Shown here: positions 1 through 7,243 of the stretch, piece by piece | Layout of the letters: each line of letters opens with the position of its first letter | How positions within the stretch are numbered: position 1 is the stretch's first letter | The notes under the pieces: generated by a model | Told to the model about the DNA's origin: nothing | Database searches by the model: none | Seen by the model: only the letters and a program-made list of their open reading frames with translations | Translations under genes and position numbers: made by a program | Assembly (NCBI GenBank): GCA_023144635.1 | Contig: JAGLFH010000021.1 | Span: forward strand, 62,001 to 126,000 | Length of the DNA: 64,000 bases | Direction: 5' to 3' | DNA from: Candidatus Auribacterota bacterium | Lineage (GTDB): Bacteria; Auribacterota; JAFGBW01; JAFGJP01

Positions 1-2
1 TG

Positions 3-2099
3 GGAGGTGGTGGTTCAGAAGGTGCGGATTATGAAATTTTTAAGCTATTAAAGCCAGGTGGAGTAAAAAAAGCTAAAATGAGTTTTTTTGCAATACAAAG
101 CTATACAAGCGCTCCAGGTCATGCAAGGGCAAGTTATTTTGATAAAATAACGAATAATATTAAGTGTACATATACTCGTGATACTGTAACAGGAAAATTT
201 AGACTAAATCCACCTGATGCAACAATGTTTGGGGATACACCTACATTAACTATGTGGAATTATAAATATAAAATGTTATTTACGTACTATAACCCTTTGG
301 ATGAGAAAATATGGGGGCACGATTCTATAAAAACTAGTTATTTTGAAGTAGAACCCCCAATAATTGATCCTAATATGCTTATATCTAGTGATCAGGTAAA
401 ATTAAATTGGCAAGTCACATTGGATATAACTTGTTACGGCAACCATTTTAACTATTTATTAGATCCAAGAACTTTAGTACCGAATATGTCTAACTTTAGT
501 ATAAATGATATGCCGATAAAAGATATTTCAGAATATAATGGAGAAAATGAACCGGGTCCACAAAAGTATTTTAAAGGACAAATTAATATTCCATATACAT
601 CAGATTCTTATTTTCTGAATCTTACAAAATGGCAAGAAGCACCGGAAGCCTATAGTGATTTAGCAGAAGATCCAGACCTTTATCGGGAATATACAGAACC
701 TACTTACGGGTTTCATGCTGGAGATCCTAAACAATCTTTAGTCTTCTGTGATATTTCCTATGATATAGATGGACGAAATGGTATAGACAAGAGCGACCAG
801 TTAGCAGAGGAAATGGATCCTGGACTAATTCTGGGCGTAGGTGATAAAAAATATTTGTCTTTTTTGTCTTCTTTGGAAGAGGGTGGATCTTTAATAATAG
901 AAAGACCAAACAAAATTATAAATGTTGGCACAGGATTTGGTTATATAAATAGTTTATTAAAATTATTTCAAGTTTCAAAGGAATCTGAAGATTTTCAAAA
1001 ACTTCAAAGTGGTTTATTTATAGAAGGTGTTAATGGAGGTAAATCTCAACTTAATATAATATATATACCTCCAGACTGTTCATCAAGTGACATTATTGGT
1101 ACAGTAAAAGATACAATAAATTGTACTGTGTGTAAGGTCGATAATATTATATTATCATCGAATGTATCGGATAATAGCCCAGTAGAATTTACAGGACACT
1201 GTGAATGGCCTTTTGACTCTACAATATATCCTAATCCCGGAAAACATTTAGTCATTTTTTATAAAGATGTTGTAGATGATAAGTTTCAAGTTAAAAATTT
1301 TGATGTTGATATAAAAGCATCAATATTTCCAAAGAATATCACCGAAGACAAAATGAATGAAAGTTGGACCTTAAAAAAAGAGCCATCATCTCCTAAATCA
1401 GGAAATTTAAATAAAAATACTACATATGATGTGAAATTTCAAAACCCAAAAGAAGGTGGAGTATATAAGTTTATTTTCAAATTGACGGATGGCTCAATAA
1501 AAAGTGAAGCAAATCTTGTTCTTCCATTGGCATGTCCTGAAGTAAAGGATATAATAAGAAAAGATTTAATTAGAGCTGATAATTTTGCCGCAAAGGTAAA
1601 TAAAAAGTATTTTTTTCAAGAGCAAAAATTGCCTCATCTATGGGATTGGTTTCATGACTACGGACATGGAGATTATTTGTACCGTCCTCACAACGTAGCT
1701 GCTCCAACTGTTATTCTGTATAACCAAATGAATCCTACAACTGGTATGGGACCTGTTGCGACATGGTTTGGAAGATCTATTAGAATAGGAAAAATGAGTA
1801 ATTTTATGTTTGCTTACGGTGCAACTAAAATAGGTTATACGCTAAATCAAATTCTATTTGGTGGAGAATTAGCAGCTTTAAGAGAAGGTCACATTGAAGA
1901 AGATAGTGCAAAATTATCATATGTTATGGGCTATCTTGTTGCAAATGACCCCAGAATTTATGATACTAGTCTTAAATTTCATATTAATGATCTTTGGGAA
2001 ATAGATTCAGATGATAAACACAAAAAACTATGGCCCAATAATATACCTGCTACTGGTGGAATGACTTCACCAGGATTTTTAGATATAAAGGACCCATGA
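3..2099 (+). CDS. Large secreted/surface protein, C-terminal part (5' end outside window)
   Basis: The reading frame is open from the first bases, so the gene begins upstream; the ATG at 78 is internal. At least 698 residues are visible. The segment before the C-terminus (an EGGVYKF...KSEANLVLPL stretch at about 1450-1530) reads like a beta-sandwich, Ig-like fold. The last ~170 residues carry HDYGHGDYLYRPHN, YNQMNPTTGMG, SNFMFAYGATKIGY and NDPRIYD. These resemble the conserved C-terminal domain of large uncharacterised surface proteins in PVC-type bacteria and, more weakly, Ntox44-type toxin domains. Both family links come from memory. The TGA overlaps the next ATG (ATGA), so the two genes are translationally coupled. 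A secreted structural protein or a polymorphic-toxin-like effector are both possible; I cannot decide. Confidence 0.7.
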   Translation, partial: GGGGSEGADYEIFKLLKPGGVKKAKMSFFAIQSYTSAPGHARASYFDKITNNIKCTYTRDTVTGKFRLNPPDATMFGDTPTLTMWNYKYKMLFTYYNPLDEKIWGHDSIKTSYFEVEPPIIDPNMLISSDQVKLNWQVTLDITCYGNHFNYLLDPRTLVPNMSNFSINDMPIKDISEYNGENEPGPQKYFKGQINIPYTSDSYFLNLTKWQEAPEAYSDLAEDPDLYREYTEPTYGFHAGDPKQSLVFCDISYDIDGRNGIDKSDQLAEEMDPGLILGVGDKKYLSFLSSLEEGGSLIIERPNKIINVGTGFGYINSLLKLFQVSKESEDFQKLQSGLFIEGVNGGKSQLNIIYIPPDCSSSDIIGTVKDTINCTVCKVDNIILSSNVSDNSPVEFTGHCEWPFDSTIYPNPGKHLVIFYKDVVDDKFQVKNFDVDIKASIFPKNITEDKMNESWTLKKEPSSPKSGNLNKNTTYDVKFQNPKEGGVYKFIFKLTDGSIKSEANLVLPLACPEVKDIIRKDLIRADNFAAKVNKKYFFQEQKLPHLWDWFHDYGHGDYLYRPHNVAAPTVILYNQMNPTTGMGPVATWFGRSIRIGKMSNFMFAYGATKIGYTLNQILFGGELAALREGHIEEDSAKLSYVMGYLVANDPRIYDTSLKFHINDLWEIDSDDKHKKLWPNNIPATGGMTSPGFLDIKDP

Positions 2100-2950
2100 T
2101 GAAAAAATATATTTTAATTTTTCTTATTTTAATTAGTTTACCTTGTTATTCTGATGAACGTGAAATAGAAATAAGCGATATCAAAAATATGTGGCTTAAT
2201 AAAGAATTTTCTTTATTAGAGGAATATTCAGGAAAACTCTTGGCATTGAATAAAAATGATATTATAGGAAATTTGATTTCAATGGATTTGATAATTCTTA
2301 CTAATAAAGATTTAAAAGAAATCAAAAAACATAGGGATATATTGTTAGAGGTTTTTAATAAAATTGATGATGAAAGAAAAAGAGTGCTTTTAAAAAACTA
2401 TAGAGCGCATATTAAACTGTTGTTTGCTGTTGAAAAAGAAGAGCATCAAAAATCTATCAGGAAGGTTTGGTATCGTGGATTAAGCAGTATTGTTCCTAGT
2501 TACCCATTGACTCTAAAAATATTTGATGAGAAAGATCAAAAAATTACTAATAAGGTTGATCTTAGTTCATTGTGGAAATCAAGAAAAGATGATGAATTAT
2601 TAAGGATAGCAAAGGAAAGTTCTTCTATTGATAATATTGTGTCTCTTCTGGTCAATTTTGATTTTATGATCTCTAAAGGAATTACTATTGAAAAATTATT
2701 AAGTGAGTTTAACAAAATAAGAAACATTTTAGACATCAATTATGTATTACTATATAATTGTCGTAATGAAGGTAATGAGTTTTTATCCTACTATAGATCT
2801 ATGATAATTAATATTAAATTGAATAAAATATCTATTGATAAAATTGTAAATGAAGTAAATGATCGAGAAAAAGTACCGCGTGCAATATCTTTAGCAGAAA
2901 ATTTTTTAAATAGAAAATTAAAAGAAAAAGAATACAAAGAAAAGAATTAG
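2096..2950 (+). CDS. Secreted protein of unknown function, coupled to the upstream surface protein
   Basis: This 284-residue protein has an N-terminal signal peptide: a KK start, a hydrophobic ILIFLILISLP core, then CYSDE with a probable cleavage near residue 20. There is no clean lipobox. The rest is Lys/Glu/Ile-rich, mostly helical, with no motif I recognise. Its start codon overlaps the stop of the large upstream gene (ATGA), and two consecutive ATGs are possible starts. The coupling suggests a functional partner: a periplasmic chaperone, an anchor, or an immunity protein if the upstream C-terminus is a toxin. Immunity proteins are often but not always cytoplasmic, which counts mildly against the last option. 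Function is unknown. Confidence 0.75.
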   Translation: MMKKYILIFLILISLPCYSDEREIEISDIKNMWLNKEFSLLEEYSGKLLALNKNDIIGNLISMDLIILTNKDLKEIKKHRDILLEVFNKIDDERKRVLLKNYRAHIKLLFAVEKEEHQKSIRKVWYRGLSSIVPSYPLTLKIFDEKDQKITNKVDLSSLWKSRKDDELLRIAKESSSIDNIVSLLVNFDFMISKGITIEKLLSEFNKIRNILDINYVLLYNCRNEGNEFLSYYRSMIINIKLNKISIDKIVNEVNDREKVPRAISLAENFLNRKLKEKEYKEKN

Positions 2951-3069
2951 ACGTCTTTAAAAATCACATATAAATAGGTAAAGCCTTAAAACAGGAAAAG
3001 TTCTCGCCTTCATAGCAGAAACCATACGCTGAATACCAGTAGCTTACATAAGCTTGTAGCAGATTTGTG

Positions 3070-3297
3070 TCATTTCAACATTTGTTCACGATACCATGTC
3101 CGTGTGTAAACAAAGTTATAAAAATCCTTCAAGCTGCTTAACCTACTCTATTACAGTTCCTTGGTGTAAAAGTGTTTAAACTATTTTCTATTATTGGCTG
3201 CTTGAACAAAATTTCTCCATCTGCTATTCTTTCTATTAATGAAGCCAGCTTATAAATAATGGAGCTGGGTTTAGATATTATCTGTAATATAAAGGAG
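3070..3297 (-). pseudogene. Possible decayed ORF remnant
   Basis: The stretch between the genes ending at 2950 and starting at 3305 holds no intact gene. On the minus strand from about 3297 downward there is a stop-free frame of about 48 codons containing KLASLIERIADGEILFKQP. A shift of frame near 3140 continues into KDFYNFVYTRTWYREQMLK and a TGA at 3070. No start codon or ribosome binding site is visible. The two parts read like one small protein broken by a frameshift, but this could be chance in AT-rich DNA. Confidence 0.22.
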
Positions 3298-3304
3298 AAA
3301 TATA

Positions 3305-3706
3305 ATGACAAAAGATACCTTTACAAAGAAAATAATATTCTATGATTCTGTGGGATTTGGAATTGTAATATTTTTTATATGGTTAAATGAAATTTTTGAT
3401 GTTCCTCACTTAATTTTTGGAAATGGACCTACACCAATAAATATCACTGAAAGTATTGTTGAAACAGTAATAGTTTTTATCTTATTTCTTTTGGTCATAA
3501 CGTTTACAAAACATCTTTTAAAAAGAATTAAATATTTAGAAGGTTTCTTGCGAGTTTGTTCTTTTTGTAAAAAAATTAATATAGAAGATAAGTGGATTTC
3601 AATAGAAAATTATTTTAGAGATAGTTCGGAAGTAGAATTTACTCATAGCTTCTGCCCGGAATGTGCTGATAAGCATTATGGAATCATATTAAATAATGAA
3701 GATTAA
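3305..3706 (+). CDS. Small membrane protein with C-terminal CxxC...CxxC domain
   Basis: The 133-residue protein has two hydrophobic segments (about residues 11-28 and 51-67). A cytoplasmic tail follows with CSFCKKI (C87, C90), a W...IE.Y spacing and FCPEC. This tail matches the short cysteine domain (C-x2-C ... H-S-x-C-P-x-C) often found at the ends of PAS/histidine-kinase-type and response-regulator proteins, where it is thought to bind metal or act as a dimer/sensor segment. Here it sits alone on a membrane anchor with no kinase domain. An AGGAGA Shine-Dalgarno lies 8 bases before the ATG. A membrane-attached sensor or adaptor is plausible; the partner is not evident nearby. Confidence 0.7.
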   Translation: MTKDTFTKKIIFYDSVGFGIVIFFIWLNEIFDVPHLIFGNGPTPINITESIVETVIVFILFLLVITFTKHLLKRIKYLEGFLRVCSFCKKINIEDKWISIENYFRDSSEVEFTHSFCPECADKHYGIILNNED

Positions 3707-3815
3707 GTTTACTGCCTAACGATTTGTTCCAGCTGACTCCCAAACATCCATCTTCAGGCTAAATATATTTTTATGAAGATATTTTAACTAGCCATAAATA
3801 TTAGTTTAATTTTTA

Positions 3816-3844
3816 TTGACAAATGGACAAAAATGGACTATAAT
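3816..3844 (+). promoter_or_regulatory. Consensus sigma-70 promoter of the EIIA/kinase-like/antiporter operon
   Basis: TTGACA (3816-3821), a 17-base spacer and TATAAT (3839-3844) form a perfect housekeeping promoter 70 bases before the first gene of the operon. A second TATAAT lies at 3858-3863 without an obvious -35. Phased repeats overlap the spacer and the start-site region. Confidence 0.8.
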
Positions 3845-3870
3845 GGACAAAAATGGTTATAATAGGTCAT
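3821..3870 (+). repeat. Five 10-bp phased repeats overlapping the promoter (putative operator)
   Basis: The 50 bases split into AAATGGACAA, AAATGGACTA, TAATGGACAA, AAATGGTTAT and AATAGGTCAT. The core TGGAC recurs every 10 bp, once per helical turn, for three exact copies and two weaker ones. The array covers the spacer, the -10 and the presumed start site, so a protein bound there would be expected to repress. The helix-turn-helix EIIA protein encoded immediately downstream is an obvious candidate binder. A MraZ-type factor is another, because the mraZ promoter in this window also has 10-bp phased TGG boxes. Confidence 0.6.
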
Positions 3871-3913
3871 TGTGTGACTTAATGTTTAATATTTTGTTTG
3901 AGGTGGTTGAATA

Positions 3914-4630
3914 ATGAATAGACAAGATTATGCTCAGGAAAGCGATATTTTAACCTTATTGGAAATTGCAGATTATCTGAAAGTTTCTCAAAAAACAATA
4001 ATGAGAATGATAAATAAGGGAAATATCAAAGGGTTTAAAGTCGGTGGACAGTGGCGTTTTTTAAGGCCTGTTGTGGATGAATGGATTACTGACAAAATAC
4101 AAAACCTTCCAAAAAATGGACTTGCCAAAGTTATTAAGACAGCTAAAAAGATCATACCTCTTTCAAAACTGATTACGGAAAAAAGTATTATATTGAATAT
4201 AAAGCCTGGAAGTAAAACACATATTCTTTCTCAAATTGCTTACCACTTATATGAAAACAAGCTTATAAAGGATGTTGATGATTTCTTAAAAAAACTAATT
4301 CTACGTGAAGAAATGATTTCTACGGCCGTTAGCAGAGGTGTGGCATTTCCTCACTTAAGAAAGCCATCGGAAAACAAAAATAAAGAGCCTTTTATTGCAC
4401 TTGCTGTTTGTCCCGAAGGAACAGAATTCGATTCTATTGATGGTTTATTGACTCATGTTTTTGCTCTTGTTTGCTCAAAATCTGAACTTACTCATCTTCG
4501 TCTACTCGCAAAAATATCCTGGTTGTTTAAACAGGAAAATATTTTAGATAAAATAATTAAATCAAATTCAAAAGAAGAAATACTTTCATTTGTGAAAAAA
4601 ACAGATGTAGAAATTGCAATAAATGTTTGA
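3914..4630 (+). CDS. Excisionase-type HTH fused to a PTS EIIA (fructose/PtsN-type) domain
   Basis: In this 238-residue protein, residues 12-60 form a MerR/excisionase-like DNA-binding domain (LTLLEIADYLKVSQKTIMRM, then GGQWRF...WI). Residues 84-232 form a PTS_EIIA_2 domain with the phosphorylatable histidine in AFPHLR (H147). Such fusions are thought to couple phosphorelay state to transcription or antiporter control; no PTS sugar permease is encoded here, so sugar import is unlikely. It is the first gene of a four-gene plus-strand operon with a kinase-like protein, a second EIIA and a CPA2 antiporter. It may bind the phased repeats in its own promoter. The start ATG follows a GAGGTGG ribosome binding site. 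Confidence 0.85.
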   Translation: MNRQDYAQESDILTLLEIADYLKVSQKTIMRMINKGNIKGFKVGGQWRFLRPVVDEWITDKIQNLPKNGLAKVIKTAKKIIPLSKLITEKSIILNIKPGSKTHILSQIAYHLYENKLIKDVDDFLKKLILREEMISTAVSRGVAFPHLRKPSENKNKEPFIALAVCPEGTEFDSIDGLLTHVFALVCSKSELTHLRLLAKISWLFKQENILDKIIKSNSKEEILSFVKKTDVEIAINV

Positions 4631-4672
4631 TTAAAATAATTCAACTAAATTATTAAGGGAAGAAACAACATA

Positions 4673-6364
4673 ATGATCAGAGATGCTCAAATTAAAAACT
4701 GGTTATCTGAAAATGAAGGGAAAGAAAAAAAAGAAGCAGTAAAAATATTAGATGTAGAATATGCGCATATGATATTGGAAAACAATGATGATCTTTATGT
4801 CACAAAATATGGATTACCATTTATTGAAAACCTGAAACCAGATAATTTTTATACTGATGAAAAGTGGTTTAATGAGAATTCTATTAAATTATCCGGCACA
4901 AGTTGTATTTACAAGGTAAGAACAAAAGAAATACAGGGGAAAAATAAGGATGTTGTCATAAAATGGAACCGCATGGGACAGGATATTCCCGGATTAGGAG
5001 ATAACGAAGATTTTTTGACAGCTGAATTTAATAGTCCATTTGAAGAGTTTTCTTTGGTGATGGAACTGAAAAAGATCATGATGAAATCTTCTACTGGAAC
5101 AATCATACAAAGACCACTTGGAATATATGTTCCATCAAAATCAGTAGAATTATGGCGAAGCGGTAGAAAAGAATACATGATGAAATCGATTATTAGTAAA
5201 CATAAAGATGTAATATTAGATATGTTCCGTTCCTATGCTGTTATTTATGAGTGGATTGAGGGCGTAGATGCAATTGAAGCATTAAAGAAAAATATCTTTA
5301 GTGAAAATTATGTAAAGCATCTTACATGTTCTGCGAATGAAAGATTGGAAAAAAATGGTTTTCTTGTCAGAGACTATAAGCCACATCATATTATTGTACA
5401 GCCAAAAGAATATGGTGATGTTGTAAGAGATGAAAAGGGTGAAATAATTTATGGATTAATAGACTTTGAATTACTTGAAAGAACTCCGGAAAAAAAAGAA
5501 TCACACAAAAAAATAAAGCGACTGGATTACTTGAGACGACAAAGAGACAGATTCTTGGAAGATTCTCCTGAGGCTTTTCATCCGCATTTAAAGCATATGA
5601 ATATTTTTGATGTTGATTATATCTACGGTCATGTAGAGAGTACAAAAGGAAGATTGTGGGTCGTGGGAAAAGACCCTTTTTTATTTGATTATTTTCTTCC
5701 TGAAAGATGGGAAAAAACGCCTAAAGTGAAGATCTCTTTATACAACGAAATGTACCATACTGTGACTAAAGATAATATACATGTTGTGTGGAAGCTTTCC
5801 AAAGTAGGTTCACAGCCGGATATGGATATTTTTAAGGAAGATGAGAAAAAGATCATGGAATATGGATACAATAGTCCTTTTGAAGAGTTTTCCATTGCTT
5901 TAGGGCTTAGTAAGAAAGGTATGGCTACCACTTATCCTAGAGCTATATATATGACAGGTCACAAAACAGAAGTTTCAGCTATTCTTTCCGATAACGGAAG
6001 ATATGAAAGTCATGAAAGTTACAAAACGATAGATGAGATGCCTTTATTAAAAAAAGGTCATAGTTATATTATCATATGGGGATATTGGAATGGACCGGAT
6101 GAAAAATTAGCGGCTCAAGACAGCGATTATTATGAAGGAATAGATGTTTTGCGTGCTTTTAGGAGAGGCATCATCAATAAAAAAGAATACATTTCTTTAT
6201 TACAAATAACTAAAGAGAAGTTAATTAAAGCTGGTATTGAAGACCTTAACCTCAGAGGTAATCATCTTCTCATTTCTCTTAACAGTAAAGGGTCTTTGAT
6301 CCTTGATGATAAAGGAACTCCGGAAATCAGATTATGTAATTTTGAATTTTTTAAAAGAATATAG
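4673..6364 (+). CDS. Tandem protein-kinase-like protein (kinase-like plus pseudokinase-like halves)
   Basis: No family name comes to mind for this 563-residue protein, but kinase landmarks recur in order. In the first half: VVIKW (K97, like the ATP-binding Lys), NSPFEEFS (E124/E125, like the helix-C Glu), a hinge-like YEWIEGVDA, RDYKPHHII (D234 as catalytic Asp, with His where the metal-binding Asn usually sits) and LIDFE (D264, like the DFG Asp). The second half repeats VVWK (K374) and an identical NSPFEEFS (400-407), then has NLRGNHLL and CNFEF near the C-terminus, where both Asp positions read as Asn. This looks like an internal duplication with one degenerate copy. It lies between two PTS EIIA genes and may phosphorylate or sense something in that module. 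An aminoglycoside-kinase-like small-molecule kinase is an alternative. Confidence 0.65.
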   Translation: MIRDAQIKNWLSENEGKEKKEAVKILDVEYAHMILENNDDLYVTKYGLPFIENLKPDNFYTDEKWFNENSIKLSGTSCIYKVRTKEIQGKNKDVVIKWNRMGQDIPGLGDNEDFLTAEFNSPFEEFSLVMELKKIMMKSSTGTIIQRPLGIYVPSKSVELWRSGRKEYMMKSIISKHKDVILDMFRSYAVIYEWIEGVDAIEALKKNIFSENYVKHLTCSANERLEKNGFLVRDYKPHHIIVQPKEYGDVVRDEKGEIIYGLIDFELLERTPEKKESHKKIKRLDYLRRQRDRFLEDSPEAFHPHLKHMNIFDVDYIYGHVESTKGRLWVVGKDPFLFDYFLPERWEKTPKVKISLYNEMYHTVTKDNIHVVWKLSKVGSQPDMDIFKEDEKKIMEYGYNSPFEEFSIALGLSKKGMATTYPRAIYMTGHKTEVSAILSDNGRYESHESYKTIDEMPLLKKGHSYIIIWGYWNGPDEKLAAQDSDYYEGIDVLRAFRRGIINKKEYISLLQITKEKLIKAGIEDLNLRGNHLLISLNSKGSLILDDKGTPEIRLCNFEFFKRI

Positions 6365-6413
6365 TAATTGTTCAAAACAAAACGATTTTATTATATGAAA
6401 AGGAGAACAGAAA

Positions 6414-7229
6414 ATGAAACTCTCCAATATTCTTAAGGATGAATGTATTGGTGTTGGTTTAAAATTTAAAGATAAAACCAGCGTTTTAAAAGAAATAGCT
6501 CAGTTAGCAAAGAAATGTTCAGTTCTGCAAGAAGTAGAAGAAGATAAAATTTTTACAGCTTTACAGGAAAGAGAAAATTTAATATCTACTGGCTTAGGAA
6601 AAGGCATAGCTATTCCACATTGCAGATTAGATAATGTAAAGGATTTTGTTGTTGGTGTAGTAACAGTGCCTGAGGGGGTAAACTTTGATGCTATTGATGG
6701 AAAGAAAATTCGATTGTTCATTTTTATTATAGCTCCAAGCAAAGATTCAAACCAACATATCCGTTTACTTTCTACAATATCACAATTATTACGCCAATCC
6801 GGTTTTTTTGAGAATATCTTAAGCCAACAGACACCGGAAAGTATTAGCGAAAAATTTTTATTTCACACGAGAAGTGATGCTGAAGAAGAAAAAGAGTTTT
6901 CCAATAAAAATCTCTTTCATGTTTTTGTTCAAGATGAAAATCTTTTTAGGGATATTCTTCAGGTTTTTACTGGTGTGATATCTAGCTCGGTGGTTGTAGT
7001 AGATTCTCAAAATGAAAATGCCTATCTTTCAAAAATACCTCTTTTTGCAGGTTTCTGGAATGATAAGTTGATAGATTTCAGTAAGATCATAGTTGCTGTT
7101 GTTGACAAAAAGATGACTAATGAAATTGTCCGGAATATAGACCAGATAACGGGCGGATTGGATAATTCTAATCAAGTTCTTGTAACAATTCAAAACCTCT
7201 TTTATACCGCAGGAGCACTTCAGCTTTAA
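6414..7229 (+). CDS. PTS EIIA (PtsN-type) with an extra C-terminal domain
   Basis: Of 271 residues, residues 1-150 are a PTS_EIIA_2 domain with the active histidine in GIAIPHCR (H69). The other ~110 residues (FHVFVQDENLFRDILQVF ... IIVAVVDKKM ... VLVTIQ) alternate strands and helices. They resemble a ferredoxin-like, PII-type regulatory fold, but I cannot assign them to a family. The gene follows an AGGAGA ribosome binding site and ends 14 bases before the antiporter gene. That proximity suggests it regulates the antiporter, as PtsN is known to regulate K+ transport in enterobacteria. There is no EIIB or EIIC nearby. Confidence 0.85.
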   Translation: MKLSNILKDECIGVGLKFKDKTSVLKEIAQLAKKCSVLQEVEEDKIFTALQERENLISTGLGKGIAIPHCRLDNVKDFVVGVVTVPEGVNFDAIDGKKIRLFIFIIAPSKDSNQHIRLLSTISQLLRQSGFFENILSQQTPESISEKFLFHTRSDAEEEKEFSNKNLFHVFVQDENLFRDILQVFTGVISSSVVVVDSQNENAYLSKIPLFAGFWNDKLIDFSKIIVAVVDKKMTNEIVRNIDQITGGLDNSNQVLVTIQNLFYTAGALQL

Positions 7230-7243
7230 ATAGAAGGTAAACT

